Assembly (NCBI GenBank): GCA_022984795.1
Contig: JALIHJ010000014.1
Coordinates: 248,001-312,000 of the forward strand
Direction of reading: 5' to 3'
DNA from: Fabrea salina
Lineage: Eukaryota > Ciliophora > Heterotrichea > Heterotrichida > Fabreidae
Length of the DNA stretch: 64,000 nucleotides
Made by a program: the position numbers and the translations under genes. The notes beneath the pieces were generated by a model, which was not told where the DNA came from, searched no databases, and saw nothing but the letters and a program-made list of their open reading frames with translations. Below are positions 28,191 to 38,800 of this stretch, in pieces; positions within the stretch are counted from its first letter, which is position 1; every line of letters begins with the position of its first letter.

Positions 28191-31100
28191 ATGCACGGAC
28201 TTATTGATAACCTTAAGTTGTTAGGGATCTGCTTCAGTTTGCTCACTAAGGTTGCTAACTTAGTTCATAGGCCGTACTGGTACTCTGCACTGGAGTTTTT
28301 GGCCTACTTGGTGGTGATTATTTACTTTGGTGTAAAGGTTAAGAAAAAGCTAGTTTGGATGGGTTCTCCTTTTTTGTCCTTGATGTGCTTAATGGGAGTA
28401 GTTCCTCTGGCTTCAGCTTACAGGACTGAGTTAAAGCCTTACAAGAAGGAAATTTGGTGGAGCTTCTACATACTGGAGTTCTTCTTCTATTCGATTCCTG
28501 TTACTATTAATTTGGCTGTTGACTTTAACTTGTTTTTGTTTACTCTTAACTTAAGTTTGCTTTTGAAAGACTACGGAGTGCTGATTTTTAACTTTTACTA
28601 CCAGCACTCTCCAGAAGTCTTTTCTGAAAAGGCCCTGAAAATCAAACCGATATCTAAACTCAACAAAACAGACACTATTAAGTTCTTTAGTTTACTTTTT
28701 TCTGTTTTAGATGAAATAACAGACATCATCTACTTTGCAAGTGCTGAATTTTACTCAGATGAACTTAAGTACTCCTGCTTGTTTTTCATACTCTTGAATC
28801 CCACTGTTTTTGCATTACTCACAGCTAGTTTCGGAACCAAAGTTTGCTTTAAATCCCCCAAAAAGCACAAAGGAATTGCTTTGATTTTAGGTGCACCTTT
28901 CATAGCTGCTCTGTTCGAAACCAAATTAATAGGTTTAGGACAGGTTTTTGACCACAACTTAAGCAGTTATAAAAACCACATTTGGTACGCTTTAATAATT
29001 TCTGAAAACCTTGGAGAGTCAATTCCCCAAATAATAATCCAAGGCATCAACAACACTGAGAATGGGAATTGGGGCAGTTGGATTTCAGTATTGAGTTATG
29101 CGTTTTCAATTGCAAGTGTTGTAAAGGACATTATTTGCATTGCTTACTGCATAATCAAAAAGATTTCAGTGGCTCCTTCTTATTGCACTCAAACAGAGTG
29201 GAAGTCGTTCTGGGACATAATTAAGATACTCAAAGAAAAAACACTTAAACTAGACCAAGTCGACTTAGAGAACTATTTAATAGGCGACCAAGAAGCTATT
29301 GCCATTGCTGGTGTTCTTGAGCTCACTCAGGTGACTAAGTTGGACTTAGCTCACAAGTCCATTAATCAAGAAGGCTGCAAAGCCATAGTAGAGGTTATTC
29401 CCAAAACGAGACTGACTTATTTAAACCTAAAAACAAACAAAGTAGGCGAAGAGGTTGGGTGCTTACTTGCAAGTTCTTTACCAGACAGCCAAATTAGGGA
29501 ATTGTGCCTTTCGCAGTGTTCAGTTGGTAACTCCTTTGCTCAAAGAATTGGTTCTATTTTGCCTAGGTGTCAACTGGAGTCACTTGACCTCAGTTACAAC
29601 AACATTTCCAAAACTGGAGCAGAATGTATTGCAGCCGGACTCATTAAGTTAAGCAGTTTAGACCTATCAGGTAACTTTTTGTGCGATTCTGGAGCAGAAA
29701 CTTTGGGGGAGGTTTTGAAAAGCTCTGGGTTAAAAGTCCTCAAACTCAACAGTTGTGGAATCAGAGTCAAGGGCTTGCTTTCAATAAGCAACGGACTTTT
29801 AGGGTCAGAACTGCAGATTTTGGAACTTGGAAACAACTTTGTGGACTTTGAAGAGGAAAAGGCAATTTTGCTTCTACTGAACAGTTCGCATCTGAGCTTT
29901 GACACCTTAGAAAAGAACTGCCCTGAAAACGACCTTTCTGATAGTTTACTTGAAACCAACTCTTCCAACTTGAGCATCCACTTAAAACTTTCTGGAAAAC
30001 TTTTGGGGTACCAAGCTGTTTTGGGGTGGGGCAACTTACTGCCTAAAGTAAAAATAGTTTCATTGGACCTAAGTCAAAATGCTATTGAAGAAGAAGGAGC
30101 CCTTGTACTTGCCAGTAACTTAGCCAACTGCTTTTTAAGAGACTTAAAACTCAGAGAAAACAACATAGGAACTAGGGGTTGGACAGCTCTGGCCCAGTCC
30201 TTGAAAGTTTCTTCTCTGAAAAGCCTTGATGTTTCAAATAACTCCATTGAAAGACAAGCTATTACAGAGTTACTAAAATCTATCCCTGAGTCTAGTGTTA
30301 CAGAGCTGAACTTAAGTTCCAACTCAATCAAAAAAGTCCTAGGCACTAGGATTGCAAGTGCACTAGGCAACTTAGAAAGCTTAAACCTGTCAGATAACGT
30401 CCTAGGAAACAGTGGTGCTCAGGAAATAGCTAAAGCCCTTCCTAACTCCAAACTAAAAACACTTAACCTTTCGGGAAACAGACTAGGCAACGAAGCAATG
30501 GAATCCTTATCAAGAAACTTGTCTATGCTAACTCAACTAGACGTTAGCAAAAACCAAATTACTCAAGCAGGAGCTATTGACCTGCTAAAAGCTCTTCCTT
30601 TTTCTGAAGTGGTTTCTTTAAATCTAAGCCAAAACCTCTTGGGCGATTTTATCTCTGGAGAAATCCAAGACAGCAAACTTACTAAAATCAACCTCAGTAG
30701 AACTGGAATAGGCGACAACTCAGCAGTGGCCTTGCTCAAAGCTAACCCTTTCCTCGAGTCAGTAAACATGAACGAAAACAGAATCACTCAAAGGATATTT
30801 GAAGAAGTTGACTTCACGAAACTCAAAAAGATCAAACTAGAGCACAACAAAATCAGAACACTGGATACTTCTGTATTCCTAGACTCTGGCTTAGAGCACC
30901 TAAACTTAGGACAGAACCCTATAGATCCAGAACTCAGAAGTTCTATTTTAGAAACTAAACTAAGCCTTAAAGTCCTCAATCTAGACCAGAGCTCAGGTCA
31001 ACTCCCGAACTCTCTTAGCTTTTCAAGTATAGACTCCACTATAGAGTCCATTTATTTGCGATCCAACTTCTTAAATGATCAATTAGTTAAGCACCTCAAC

Positions 31101-32093
31101 TCTTTAAACCTCAAAGTACTTGACCTGCAAGACAACAACATCGGACCCAAAGCAGCTTTTTGGATTGCCCAGACTCTAAGAAGAACCCCAATTAGGTCAC
31201 TTAACCTAAACCAGAACCAAATTTCAAATGACGGGGCCTATTCACTTGCAAATGCTCTTGCTTTTTCGCATCTAGAAGAACTCAAACTCAAAGCTAACCA
31301 AATTTACTTGCAGGGCTGCGTCAAGCTTTTAACAGCCCTAACTAAATCCCAACTCACCCACCTAGACTTAAGTCAAAACTCACTGAGCAGTGAAGTAGGC
31401 AAAACACTCACTAAAGTGCTTCCTAAAAGTTACCTAAGGTCTCTGAACCTGAGTTGGACTTCCATAGACTTAGAGGGCGCTAAAGGGATTGCTGAAGCAC
31501 TTCCAGACTCTCCACTCCAAAGCCTCTACTTAAAAGGCAACTACTTATGCGACAGAGGAACCAAAGTAATTGCTGAGGCAATTCCACTGTCCTGTTTAAC
31601 TCTACTTAACCTTGCAAACAACGATATCACTGCTGAAGGAGCTGTTAGCTTAGTCAGTAACTCGGGAAAACTTACTTGGCTGAGTCTCAAGTCCAACAAA
31701 ATTAAGTTGACGCAAAAAATAGCAAGTGAAGTACTTAACTCCAAGCTAAAAAGCCTTTGTTTGTATGGAAACTCCATCAGAAATAAGGGAGCTTCTTTGA
31801 TTGCAAAGGTTCTGCCAGATTCCAAGTTAACTGAACTGGACCTTCAAGCCAACAAAATAAAAGACCAAGGAGCCATAGCTCTAGCACTTGCTCTTCCCAA
31901 GTCCAAACTAAGATCCCTAAACCTAGCTGACAACCAAATAGGCAACTCTGGCAGCAGGGCTTTGTCCAGCTCCCTCGACGCTTCCTTGTTAACTTCTTTG
32001 AGTTTCCAAAACAACCAACTCACTAAAGAAACAGCCTGCAGAATCTTAGAAGTACTTCCCTATACAACTCTTGACCCAGCAAGTATGGTTTAA
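28191..32093 (+). CDS. Membrane protein with large C-terminal LRR array
   Basis: 1300 residues. The first ~360 contain about eight membrane helices, with a conserved-looking ENLGESIPQIIIQ motif near 285 similar to XK-related proteins. Then come roughly 30 ribonuclease-inhibitor type leucine-rich repeats (27-28 residues, consensus LxxLxLxxNxIxxxGAxxLAxxL), ending near 1295. The horseshoe should bind a protein or lipid ligand on one side of the membrane. I know no standard family with this pairing. Overall identity between repeats is low, so the array is old, unlike the LRR gene at 59 kb. Start choice: ATG 28191 is the first in frame. Confidence 0.8.
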   Translation: MHGLIDNLKLLGICFSLLTKVANLVHRPYWYSALEFLAYLVVIIYFGVKVKKKLVWMGSPFLSLMCLMGVVPLASAYRTELKPYKKEIWWSFYILEFFFYSIPVTINLAVDFNLFLFTLNLSLLLKDYGVLIFNFYYQHSPEVFSEKALKIKPISKLNKTDTIKFFSLLFSVLDEITDIIYFASAEFYSDELKYSCLFFILLNPTVFALLTASFGTKVCFKSPKKHKGIALILGAPFIAALFETKLIGLGQVFDHNLSSYKNHIWYALIISENLGESIPQIIIQGINNTENGNWGSWISVLSYAFSIASVVKDIICIAYCIIKKISVAPSYCTQTEWKSFWDIIKILKEKTLKLDQVDLENYLIGDQEAIAIAGVLELTQVTKLDLAHKSINQEGCKAIVEVIPKTRLTYLNLKTNKVGEEVGCLLASSLPDSQIRELCLSQCSVGNSFAQRIGSILPRCQLESLDLSYNNISKTGAECIAAGLIKLSSLDLSGNFLCDSGAETLGEVLKSSGLKVLKLNSCGIRVKGLLSISNGLLGSELQILELGNNFVDFEEEKAILLLLNSSHLSFDTLEKNCPENDLSDSLLETNSSNLSIHLKLSGKLLGYQAVLGWGNLLPKVKIVSLDLSQNAIEEEGALVLASNLANCFLRDLKLRENNIGTRGWTALAQSLKVSSLKSLDVSNNSIERQAITELLKSIPESSVTELNLSSNSIKKVLGTRIASALGNLESLNLSDNVLGNSGAQEIAKALPNSKLKTLNLSGNRLGNEAMESLSRNLSMLTQLDVSKNQITQAGAIDLLKALPFSEVVSLNLSQNLLGDFISGEIQDSKLTKINLSRTGIGDNSAVALLKANPFLESVNMNENRITQRIFEEVDFTKLKKIKLEHNKIRTLDTSVFLDSGLEHLNLGQNPIDPELRSSILETKLSLKVLNLDQSSGQLPNSLSFSSIDSTIESIYLRSNFLNDQLVKHLNSLNLKVLDLQDNNIGPKAAFWIAQTLRRTPIRSLNLNQNQISNDGAYSLANALAFSHLEELKLKANQIYLQGCVKLLTALTKSQLTHLDLSQNSLSSEVGKTLTKVLPKSYLRSLNLSWTSIDLEGAKGIAEALPDSPLQSLYLKGNYLCDRGTKVIAEAIPLSCLTLLNLANNDITAEGAVSLVSNSGKLTWLSLKSNKIKLTQKIASEVLNSKLKSLCLYGNSIRNKGASLIAKVLPDSKLTELDLQANKIKDQGAIALALALPKSKLRSLNLADNQIGNSGSRALSSSLDASLLTSLSFQNNQLTKETACRILEVLPYTTLDPASMV

Positions 32094-32103
32094 GTTTAAA
32101 TTA

Positions 32104-32475
32104 ATGCAGGAAGCTAGTCCTATAACTCCTGAAGCAATATCTAGAGTCCAAACAGGCCAGAGAAGGGACTCCAGTCTTAGTTTTGGAAGTCACTACTCAG
32201 CAAGAGTCCTCAGAGTAGTTACTGACGAGTGGCGTTCAGACAAACTCATAATGCCAGAAGTGCCTGTGCGCCAAAACGAACTTCCGCAGGACGAGAACGA
32301 CCAAGCATTTAAGCCTGAGTCAGAGAACTCCTGGACTGACCTTTCAGTTAACGAAATGGTCAACTTAGCCAACCTTTCGCTAGAAGACCGCGAGAAGTCA
32401 GACCAAAACGACATCAACATTTTTGGCTTTTACCTAGACAACAGGTTTTACAGTCCTAACTCTTCAATCATCTAA
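32104..32475 (+). CDS. Small acidic protein of unknown function
   Basis: 123 residues from the ATG at 32104; an upstream in-frame TTG overlaps the LRR gene end and is ignored. Rich in Ser, Glu and Asp (SENSWTDLSVNEMVNLA). No membrane helix or known domain. It starts 10 bases after the LRR gene stop and ends one base from the convergent stop. Codon use resembles neighbours, so probably real. Confidence 0.5.
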   Translation: MQEASPITPEAISRVQTGQRRDSSLSFGSHYSARVLRVVTDEWRSDKLIMPEVPVRQNELPQDENDQAFKPESENSWTDLSVNEMVNLANLSLEDREKSDQNDINIFGFYLDNRFYSPNSSII

Positions 32476-32476
32476 C

Positions 32477-33295
32477 TTACACATTAACACTTCGTTTTTC
32501 TTCAACAATACTGTTGATCTTCTTCTTGGCAATGTAAGAAACGTAGAAAACAGCACCTAAAGCCAAAACAGAACCCCCAATGATGAAACCCAGCTCAAGA
32601 GCTCCTCCTTGAGTTTCTCCTTGAGCTGCCTCAGAAATGGAACCCAGTGCTGTTCCAAAGTAAGCATAAGCCAAAGTGCCTGGCAACATCCCTACAGACC
32701 CCAAGGAGTAGTCTTTGAACTTAACTGAAGTGATTCCCATAAAGTAATTGAACAAGTTAAACGGAATAATTGGGGACAACCTCAGCAAAGTCACTAGTTT
32801 AAAGCCTTCTTGATGGATTGCGTCTTCAATTGCTGTAAGTTTAGGGTACTTCTGGATACGTGCTCTTAAGCTTCCTCTAAACACGTACCTTCCCAAAAGC
32901 ATTGCTAAGACAGACCCCACGCTCGCACCTACAAACACAACTGCTGTAGCAATTGTCAGCCCCAAGCCAAGCCCATAAACTTTGCTGTACACAAAACCTG
33001 CCCCGAGGGTCAAAATGAGTCCTGGCACAAAAAGGACTGTTGCTACTATGTACACTCCCACAAACACCAACATTCCTCCAAAGGAATTGTCTTCAAGCCA
33101 CTCCAAGAAGCTGGCTAACCAATTGCCTACTCTTTGGTTTTCTATGACTATGAATATCACTAACCCCACCAGAATGAGTGCAAACAAACCCATTCGCACT
33201 CTGTTAAGGATCTTATCTTTCCTGGAACTTTTAGACTCTTGACTATCTTGTTCTTCTCTGACTGGGCTTTCTTGAATTTTCTGTTCCTCAGCCAT
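32477..33295 (-). CDS. TVP38/TMEM64 (DedA-related) membrane protein
   Basis: 272 residues. A disordered N-terminus (1-30) precedes a first helix (MGLFALILVGLVIFIVIE). The SNARE-associated/VTT domain then shows VPGLILTLGAGFVY near 85, GASVGSVLAMLLGRYVFR near 120, LVTLLRLSPIIPFNLFNYFM near 165 and GMLPGTLAYAYFG near 205. These hold the amphipathic re-entrant loops and the Arg-Pro pair of the family. Members act in ER/Golgi membranes as lipid scramblases or transporters. Complete length. Confidence 0.92.
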   Translation of the reverse strand: MAEEQKIQESPVREEQDSQESKSSRKDKILNRVRMGLFALILVGLVIFIVIENQRVGNWLASFLEWLEDNSFGGMLVFVGVYIVATVLFVPGLILTLGAGFVYSKVYGLGLGLTIATAVVFVGASVGSVLAMLLGRYVFRGSLRARIQKYPKLTAIEDAIHQEGFKLVTLLRLSPIIPFNLFNYFMGITSVKFKDYSLGSVGMLPGTLAYAYFGTALGSISEAAQGETQGGALELGFIIGGSVLALGAVFYVSYIAKKKINSIVEEKRSVNV

Positions 33296-33362
33296 TAAAT
33301 CTGCTTTTTATTGTTTAATTTGAAACTTAAACTTGGAGTAACTAAAGTATTAATAAGTATAA

Positions 33363-34775
33363 ATGGCGGTAGCAAGCGGTCAAGAACCAGTTGTGAATGC
33401 AATGAAGCAAATACTACAAAAAGGTGGAAGTGCAGCTGACGCTATAGTAGCAGGCATGACTTCTCTGTGGGCAGTGAATCCAATACTCCTGAGTGCCACA
33501 GGTGCAGGCTACTTCATGGTGAATGACGGATCAGGGACTTTTGTAGTTGACGCAATGGCTTCTCACCCCTTCCGCAACCGCGATAGAGACGGTCCAATTA
33601 CTTTGGAGATTGGAATGGGCAATGCCCACCAGACTTTTCATTTTGGGAAAAGTGTGTCAGCGCCTAGTTGTTTGCTCAAAGCTTTGATATTTCTGCACCA
33701 AAAGTACGGAAAGCTTCCCTGGAAAAGTTTGTTCGACCCAGTGATCCAGATTCTGGAAGAAGGAGTTGAAATCAACGACTACAGGAAATTGCTGATTGGC
33801 ATTTTTGAGTCAGTGATAGACGAGTTCCCAACTTTCAAAAAGCTCTACAGCAAAGAAAACGGAGAGTTACTGGGACTAGGCGACAGAATGCACAACCCCA
33901 AACTTCTGGAGTTCTTTAAAAAACTCTCTGAAACACCCGACCACAATATTTTGCGGGAGTGCTACCAAGAAATAGAACTTGACTTCGAAGATATTGACTT
34001 CCAAATACTCGAACCTCTGAAAATCCAGTTCGGGGGAAAAGAAGTTCTTCTGGTGCCTCCTCCAAACGCAGGAGGCATACTTGTAGCCCACTCGCTTCAG
34101 GAACTTGAGGAACAGTTGTCTGAAGGAGACTCTGAACACCTCCGTCAAGAACTCATTATGAAAACCCTTGAAAAAACAATGACCCTCAGGCGCGAACGCG
34201 TTGACGGTAACTTGTACGATGGAACTATCACAGAAAGCATTTTGGGAAACACAGAACACTTCTCAGTAGTAGACAATTACGGACTTGCAATAAGTGCAAC
34301 AGCCAGCAACGGCACAGGAAGTGCAATTGTTTGCAAGAACAGCGGCATTCTGATGAACAACCTTTTGGGAGAAGACGACCTGAACCCTAAAGGGTTTTTG
34401 CGCGAAGAACCTGGAAGGAGACTACCTAGCATGATGACTCCTTGTATGGTATTGGAAGAGGGCCGTCTTGCTTATTTAGTAGGCAGCTCTGGTTCTGAAC
34501 GCATTCGTGCTTCAATTGTGAACGTGTTAGTTAACTTGATAGTTGACAAAATGTCAGTGGACGAAGCTGTTGAAAAGCGCCGAATCCACTTTGACGGCGA
34601 AAAGCACCACATTGAAACTGAAGTAAGTGAAGACTTAAAAGAAGCCATAGGAAAAGAAATCCGGGTTTGGAACAGAAGTTTCTTTTTTGGAGGATGCCAC
34701 GTAGTTGGGTCTTGTGAGAACTCTTGGAAGGCTAAAGGAGACCCTCGCAGAGACGGACAGCATTTTGTTCTGTAA
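33363..34775 (+). CDS. Gamma-glutamyltransferase family protein
   Basis: 470 residues. The enzyme moves gamma-glutamyl groups from glutathione and matures by self-cleavage before a Thr. That Thr is visible in GNTEHFSVVDNYG (~300). It is followed by the substrate-binding GILMNN, and later LPSMMTPCMVL and VGSSGSERIR, all family hallmarks. GGSAADAIVAGM near 25 is the usual N-terminal block. There is no signal peptide and the chain is shorter than secreted forms, so it may be cytosolic, as in some bacterial-type members. Confidence 0.85.
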   Translation: MAVASGQEPVVNAMKQILQKGGSAADAIVAGMTSLWAVNPILLSATGAGYFMVNDGSGTFVVDAMASHPFRNRDRDGPITLEIGMGNAHQTFHFGKSVSAPSCLLKALIFLHQKYGKLPWKSLFDPVIQILEEGVEINDYRKLLIGIFESVIDEFPTFKKLYSKENGELLGLGDRMHNPKLLEFFKKLSETPDHNILRECYQEIELDFEDIDFQILEPLKIQFGGKEVLLVPPPNAGGILVAHSLQELEEQLSEGDSEHLRQELIMKTLEKTMTLRRERVDGNLYDGTITESILGNTEHFSVVDNYGLAISATASNGTGSAIVCKNSGILMNNLLGEDDLNPKGFLREEPGRRLPSMMTPCMVLEEGRLAYLVGSSGSERIRASIVNVLVNLIVDKMSVDEAVEKRRIHFDGEKHHIETEVSEDLKEAIGKEIRVWNRSFFFGGCHVVGSCENSWKAKGDPRRDGQHFVL

Positions 34776-34795
34776 GTATAAAATTGTGGATTACT

Positions 34796-35302
34796 TTAAG
34801 TTTGGTTTAAAGTACCGCGGGGTCTTCTGGTTCTGAACCTGTTGGGACGAGAACCTCTTTGTGAACCTCTAGTGCCTCTGGTGCCCCTGGTGCCTCTTGG
34901 ACGGGTGCCTTCAGGTCTGACGGGGTTTTTGAGTTCTTCAAGTGGTTTTTCTTCTACTTCGCTTTCTGGGAGAGGGACTAAATAGCCTGGAGCACTTGTG
35001 TCTTTGGGAGTTTTGCCGCAAATAGCCAAAAGGAGGGGAATGCGTTTGGTAGATTTGGACTCTCCCTGGGTGGTCTCTATCATTTCCATCCGCCACTCTA
35101 CGTGAAGCCCCTTAATTCTTCTTCTGAGGACGTCTACGCTGTTGATCAGGTTGACTGTTGCTAGTTTTACGCCCCGCAAAGTGACTTCAGGGAGGTTCTG
35201 TTGCAGGAGCATTTCGGAGGCCCTGGCTACGATATTGCCCACTCTGGACATTGAAGAGATCCTTATTTCGTCGTTCTTTGCTGAGTCGTTTGCCTGGCTC
35301 AT
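34796..35302 (-). CDS. Alba-domain nucleic-acid-binding protein
   Basis: 168 residues. Residues ~12-100 are an Alba domain, with IRISSMSRVGNIVARASEML and VKLATVNLINSVDVLRRR the typical strand-helix words. The C-terminus (~125-168) is an RG-rich tail with GTRGTRGTRG repeats. Eukaryotic Alba proteins bind RNA or DNA; this tail resembles those of the Mdp2/Rpp20 and plant or protist Alba-RGG types. Acts in nucleus or cytoplasm. Confidence 0.88.
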   Translation of the reverse strand: MSQANDSAKNDEIRISSMSRVGNIVARASEMLLQQNLPEVTLRGVKLATVNLINSVDVLRRRIKGLHVEWRMEMIETTQGESKSTKRIPLLLAICGKTPKDTSAPGYLVPLPESEVEEKPLEELKNPVRPEGTRPRGTRGTRGTRGSQRGSRPNRFRTRRPRGTLNQT

Positions 35303-35400
35303 CCCCTATTTAATGGATTCTTATGGAGTTTTCTATGGTTTTTAAGTGTTTGGCCAGTTTCGGCTTTATTCCTTCAATTAAATGTCCTACACTATTTACA

Positions 35401-35820
35401 TTAGTGGGCCCTAGGTTTCTTGGGAGTGGAAGTGGCCTTTTTGGTGGGGGTTCTTCTTAGGTAGTTGGAAGTTCTTCTTCTGCGTTTGTAGCCTCTTTGG
35501 GCAGGAGCAGGGTTTCCTTCGTCGTCATAGTACCTGCCTTCGTGTTCGTACTCTTCCATTTGGCGGTGGTAGCGCTCGAGTTCTTTGTCTTGTTGCAGGA
35601 AGTAAGGTTCTCTTTCTTCGTCGCTCAGTTCGTTCCACCTCTGGGCCATTTTCCTGACTACTTCGGATCCAGCCCACTCTGGATGCTTTTTGAGGAAGTT
35701 GGGTCTTTGGTCCAGCGTGTAAAGAATATACGCTGTCAAAGGCCTTTTGGGAGGCGGAAATTCGTAGTTTGTGTTTTCGTTGTCTGAGTCTTGAGTCTTT
35801 TGGTCTCTTTTTGATGCCAT
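35401..35820 (-). CDS. HMG-box protein
   Basis: 139 residues with a single HMG box at ~22-95: PPPKRPLTAYILYTLDQRP, then WAGSEVVRKMAQRWNELS and EREPYFLQQDKELERY. This box bends DNA without sequence choice. The tail is basic and Thr/Lys-rich (RRRRTSNYLRRTPTKK). It fits a chromatin architectural protein. Starts 8 bases after the stop of the channel gene on the same strand. Confidence 0.92.
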   Translation of the reverse strand: MASKRDQKTQDSDNENTNYEFPPPKRPLTAYILYTLDQRPNFLKKHPEWAGSEVVRKMAQRWNELSDEEREPYFLQQDKELERYHRQMEEYEHEGRYYDDEGNPAPAQRGYKRRRRTSNYLRRTPTKKATSTPKKPRAH

Positions 35821-35828
35821 TTATTACA

Positions 35829-38800
35829 TTAGAGTTCTAAGTAGTCTTGGGGAGTCCCTTGTTGTTTGCTGAGACTTTCAAAGGCAATTGTGGATATGTT
35901 TTTAACTTCTTCAACTAACTCTCTTATTCCCAGTTTCATTTGCTCGATTTGTTGGGCGTTTTGGTCCATTTCTTCGACAACGCGTTCAAGAGCCTTGATG
36001 TTTTCTTTGGAGTCTTGGTTCATCTTTTCAGCGATTTGGTTGATGTCTTTTTTCATCTCTTGTTTGACTTCTTGGGAACTCGACTTGAACTCAGCTATTT
36101 CCTTGGAAAGTTGGGTGATTTTTTCTTTGATTTCTGCTACTTTGCCTCCCCACTCGTCAGTTTCTTCTTCACTGAGTTCTTTGGCAAACACCTGCAGGTA
36201 CTTCTGTTGGTCCTTGTTGCGGTTCCAGAAAAACAAGTACTCTACTTCCAAAATGAGGTCAATCATTACTTTTCGGTTGTCACTTACTCTGTTCTCCATC
36301 ACTCTGTCAAGGGTGTCTCCCATAATCGAAATGATCAAGTTCAGCATTATTATCGGGTTTATCACTGTTGCCAAAAAGAAGTAAACCAGTTCTAGTGTCC
36401 CCATTTCGTTCGCGTCAAAGTCCCCCAAGTTTATTAAGTAAGAAGCCTTTAACAAACCCCAAAAACCTTCTAAGTCTCCGTAAACGCACTTAAACACCAG
36501 TCCAAACCCCACAGTGCTGTACAGCAACAAAAGTGAAAAGGACCGAACGTCCTTGAATGTTGCCACTAGTAAGTTAAATATAAATATCATCCCGGGAACC
36601 AGTCTGAAGTAAAATATTCCCCTAATTAACGAAACAAACACTAAAAAACTCAGTAGTTCAACCCAAACTTCTCCCTGAGCCCACATTTGAATTGCCAAAA
36701 CTGAGCAGCAGAGAGACCGTGTTAAGTCTATGTAGTTGACTAAGTCTTTCCAGTAGTACTCTAAAGACATCGACATTTGGTAGAATTCATACAAAAAGAG
36801 TATCATGTTAAGTACAAACACTAAGTTCAGCAAAATAAAGTCCTTTGCTCCGTTAACTACGAAAATTGAGAGCAAAACTAAGTAAGCCAAGTAAATAGAA
36901 CCTTCAAGCAACAAAATACTCCTTACCTTTTCGAACTTGTAGTCTAGGTAGGTTTGGACAAGTTTAGCAGCATAGAAGTTATTTGGGCAGTTGTCTAAAC
37001 TCTGAAGGAACTCTATGCTTTTTCTAGACCCAATCACGAAAGGAAGCTTCACTAAACTCCCGTAAAGGCATATAGGCACTTCTTTAGTCCCTGAACTGTA
37101 ACTAGACTCAAGGTCTTCTAACTCTGGGTGGATCTTTTCCGAAAAGTACCTGTGGGGCAGTTTGGTTTTACTCGAGCACGTGAGTTGTCTTTTAAGGTCC
37201 ACTTTGAAAAACAACTTTTGATAAAGCTGACTGAGTTTGCCGTACCCACTGTTGTTTAGTTCAACTAAGGAGTTTTCAATGATCCAAATGTCCTTGTAAC
37301 CCCTTTTAAGAATCCCTTCCAAAATGACTTCAATTATGTTGTCAAAACCCCTTTTCAAAGCAATTGACAAAGGAGTAGTTGTCTCCTCCACAAAAGGCAC
37401 TCCGTTTTCTAGGGCCTTGCTTAGGTAGTTTCCAAAGTTGTGGTAAGCTGCAAAGTGCAAAGAGTTGTGTGCTACAAGGTTTCCAGAAGTTTTGTTTGAA
37501 ACTACAGCTTCAAACTGTTTTTTGTAGTCAGCAAGAGTAAACATGCTCCCAGTAATTCTTTTCATAGAAGAAGGCAGTGCAAAGATGTGTGCATTTTGTT
37601 TCTCTAGAATTGCTATTTTCTCTTGACTGCGTGTGCTTTTAGATTGGAGGTCCCAAAGTTTCCAAGCGTCTTTTAAAATGGAAAAAGAATACAAGTTACT
37701 TTCTAGGTAGTCCGAAATGTGTCCTTCGTCATACTCCTGGATTATTTTTCCGTTTGAAACGTCAAACAAAACAAAGTTAAACCCGTCAGTAGCAACTAAG
37801 CAACTGTCGTTTTCACTCACTTTCAGCAAAGACAAGTACCTAAGGTTAGACTTAAACGCCTGACAGTGCCTAGGCAACTTTTTATTTGAAATGTCGTACT
37901 TCTCTATAGTTCCGTCAACTCTCCCTGTGAACAAAGCATTCATTTCTGAGTCTGCCGCTAAAAAGTGAATGTCTAAACCCTTTTCCAGGTACTTTATCAG
38001 ACTTAAGTCAGAGCAACTTCTTATTTCAAAGCCGTACTCAACTCCACAAACAATGTACCTTTCGTCAGCTGCAAGGTCAAACACTTCGTACTTGCTGCTT
38101 TTTTCTAGTTTTTCGTTAGTTTCTAAGTCCAACTTAGTGATTTTTTTCTTAGAAGAGTAAAAAAGAAAAGTACCTTTATAACTTACAGCAACAGACCTTA
38201 CTGGACCATCTGCTTCCAGTTCCTTTTTCTTAGTTTCCTTTTCTAAGTCCCAAATAACTATGTTCCCAAGCAAGTTGTCGTAAACCAAGGTTTTCGCTTC
38301 TTTTAAATAAATGCACTTTTTGAGGTCTTTGCAAAGCATAGTGTGTCCTAGTTTCCACTTCCTCAAGTAAGCCTCTTCGTCAGACCCAAACTCCAAGGAG
38401 TAAAAGTTGTTTAGCTTCTCAGGCACTAGTACCTGGATCTGCCGGTCAGAACCATTCAGAACCTCTACTTTGTTTTCTTTGTGCAAGTCCCACAGTCTTA
38501 TGGACTTGTCGAAAGAGTTCGAAATCAAGAGTTTGTTGCTCAGCAAAAACTCCAGTCCATTCACGTTGCTTCTGTGTCCCACAAGAACTTTCCATTTCTG
38601 CCAAGAACCTTCTGACTGCTTCCACAAGTGTATGCTTCCGCCTCTCCCCGAAGCTGCTAGTAGCTTTCCAGACAAGCGCACACATAAAACCTCTTCAAGT
38701 TCACGTGCCAATTCTACCTTTTCAAGGGTTTCTAAGCTCAGTGCCACTACACTTCCTTCGACAGTGCCAACAACTACTTCTTTCAAGTCAGCACTTATGT

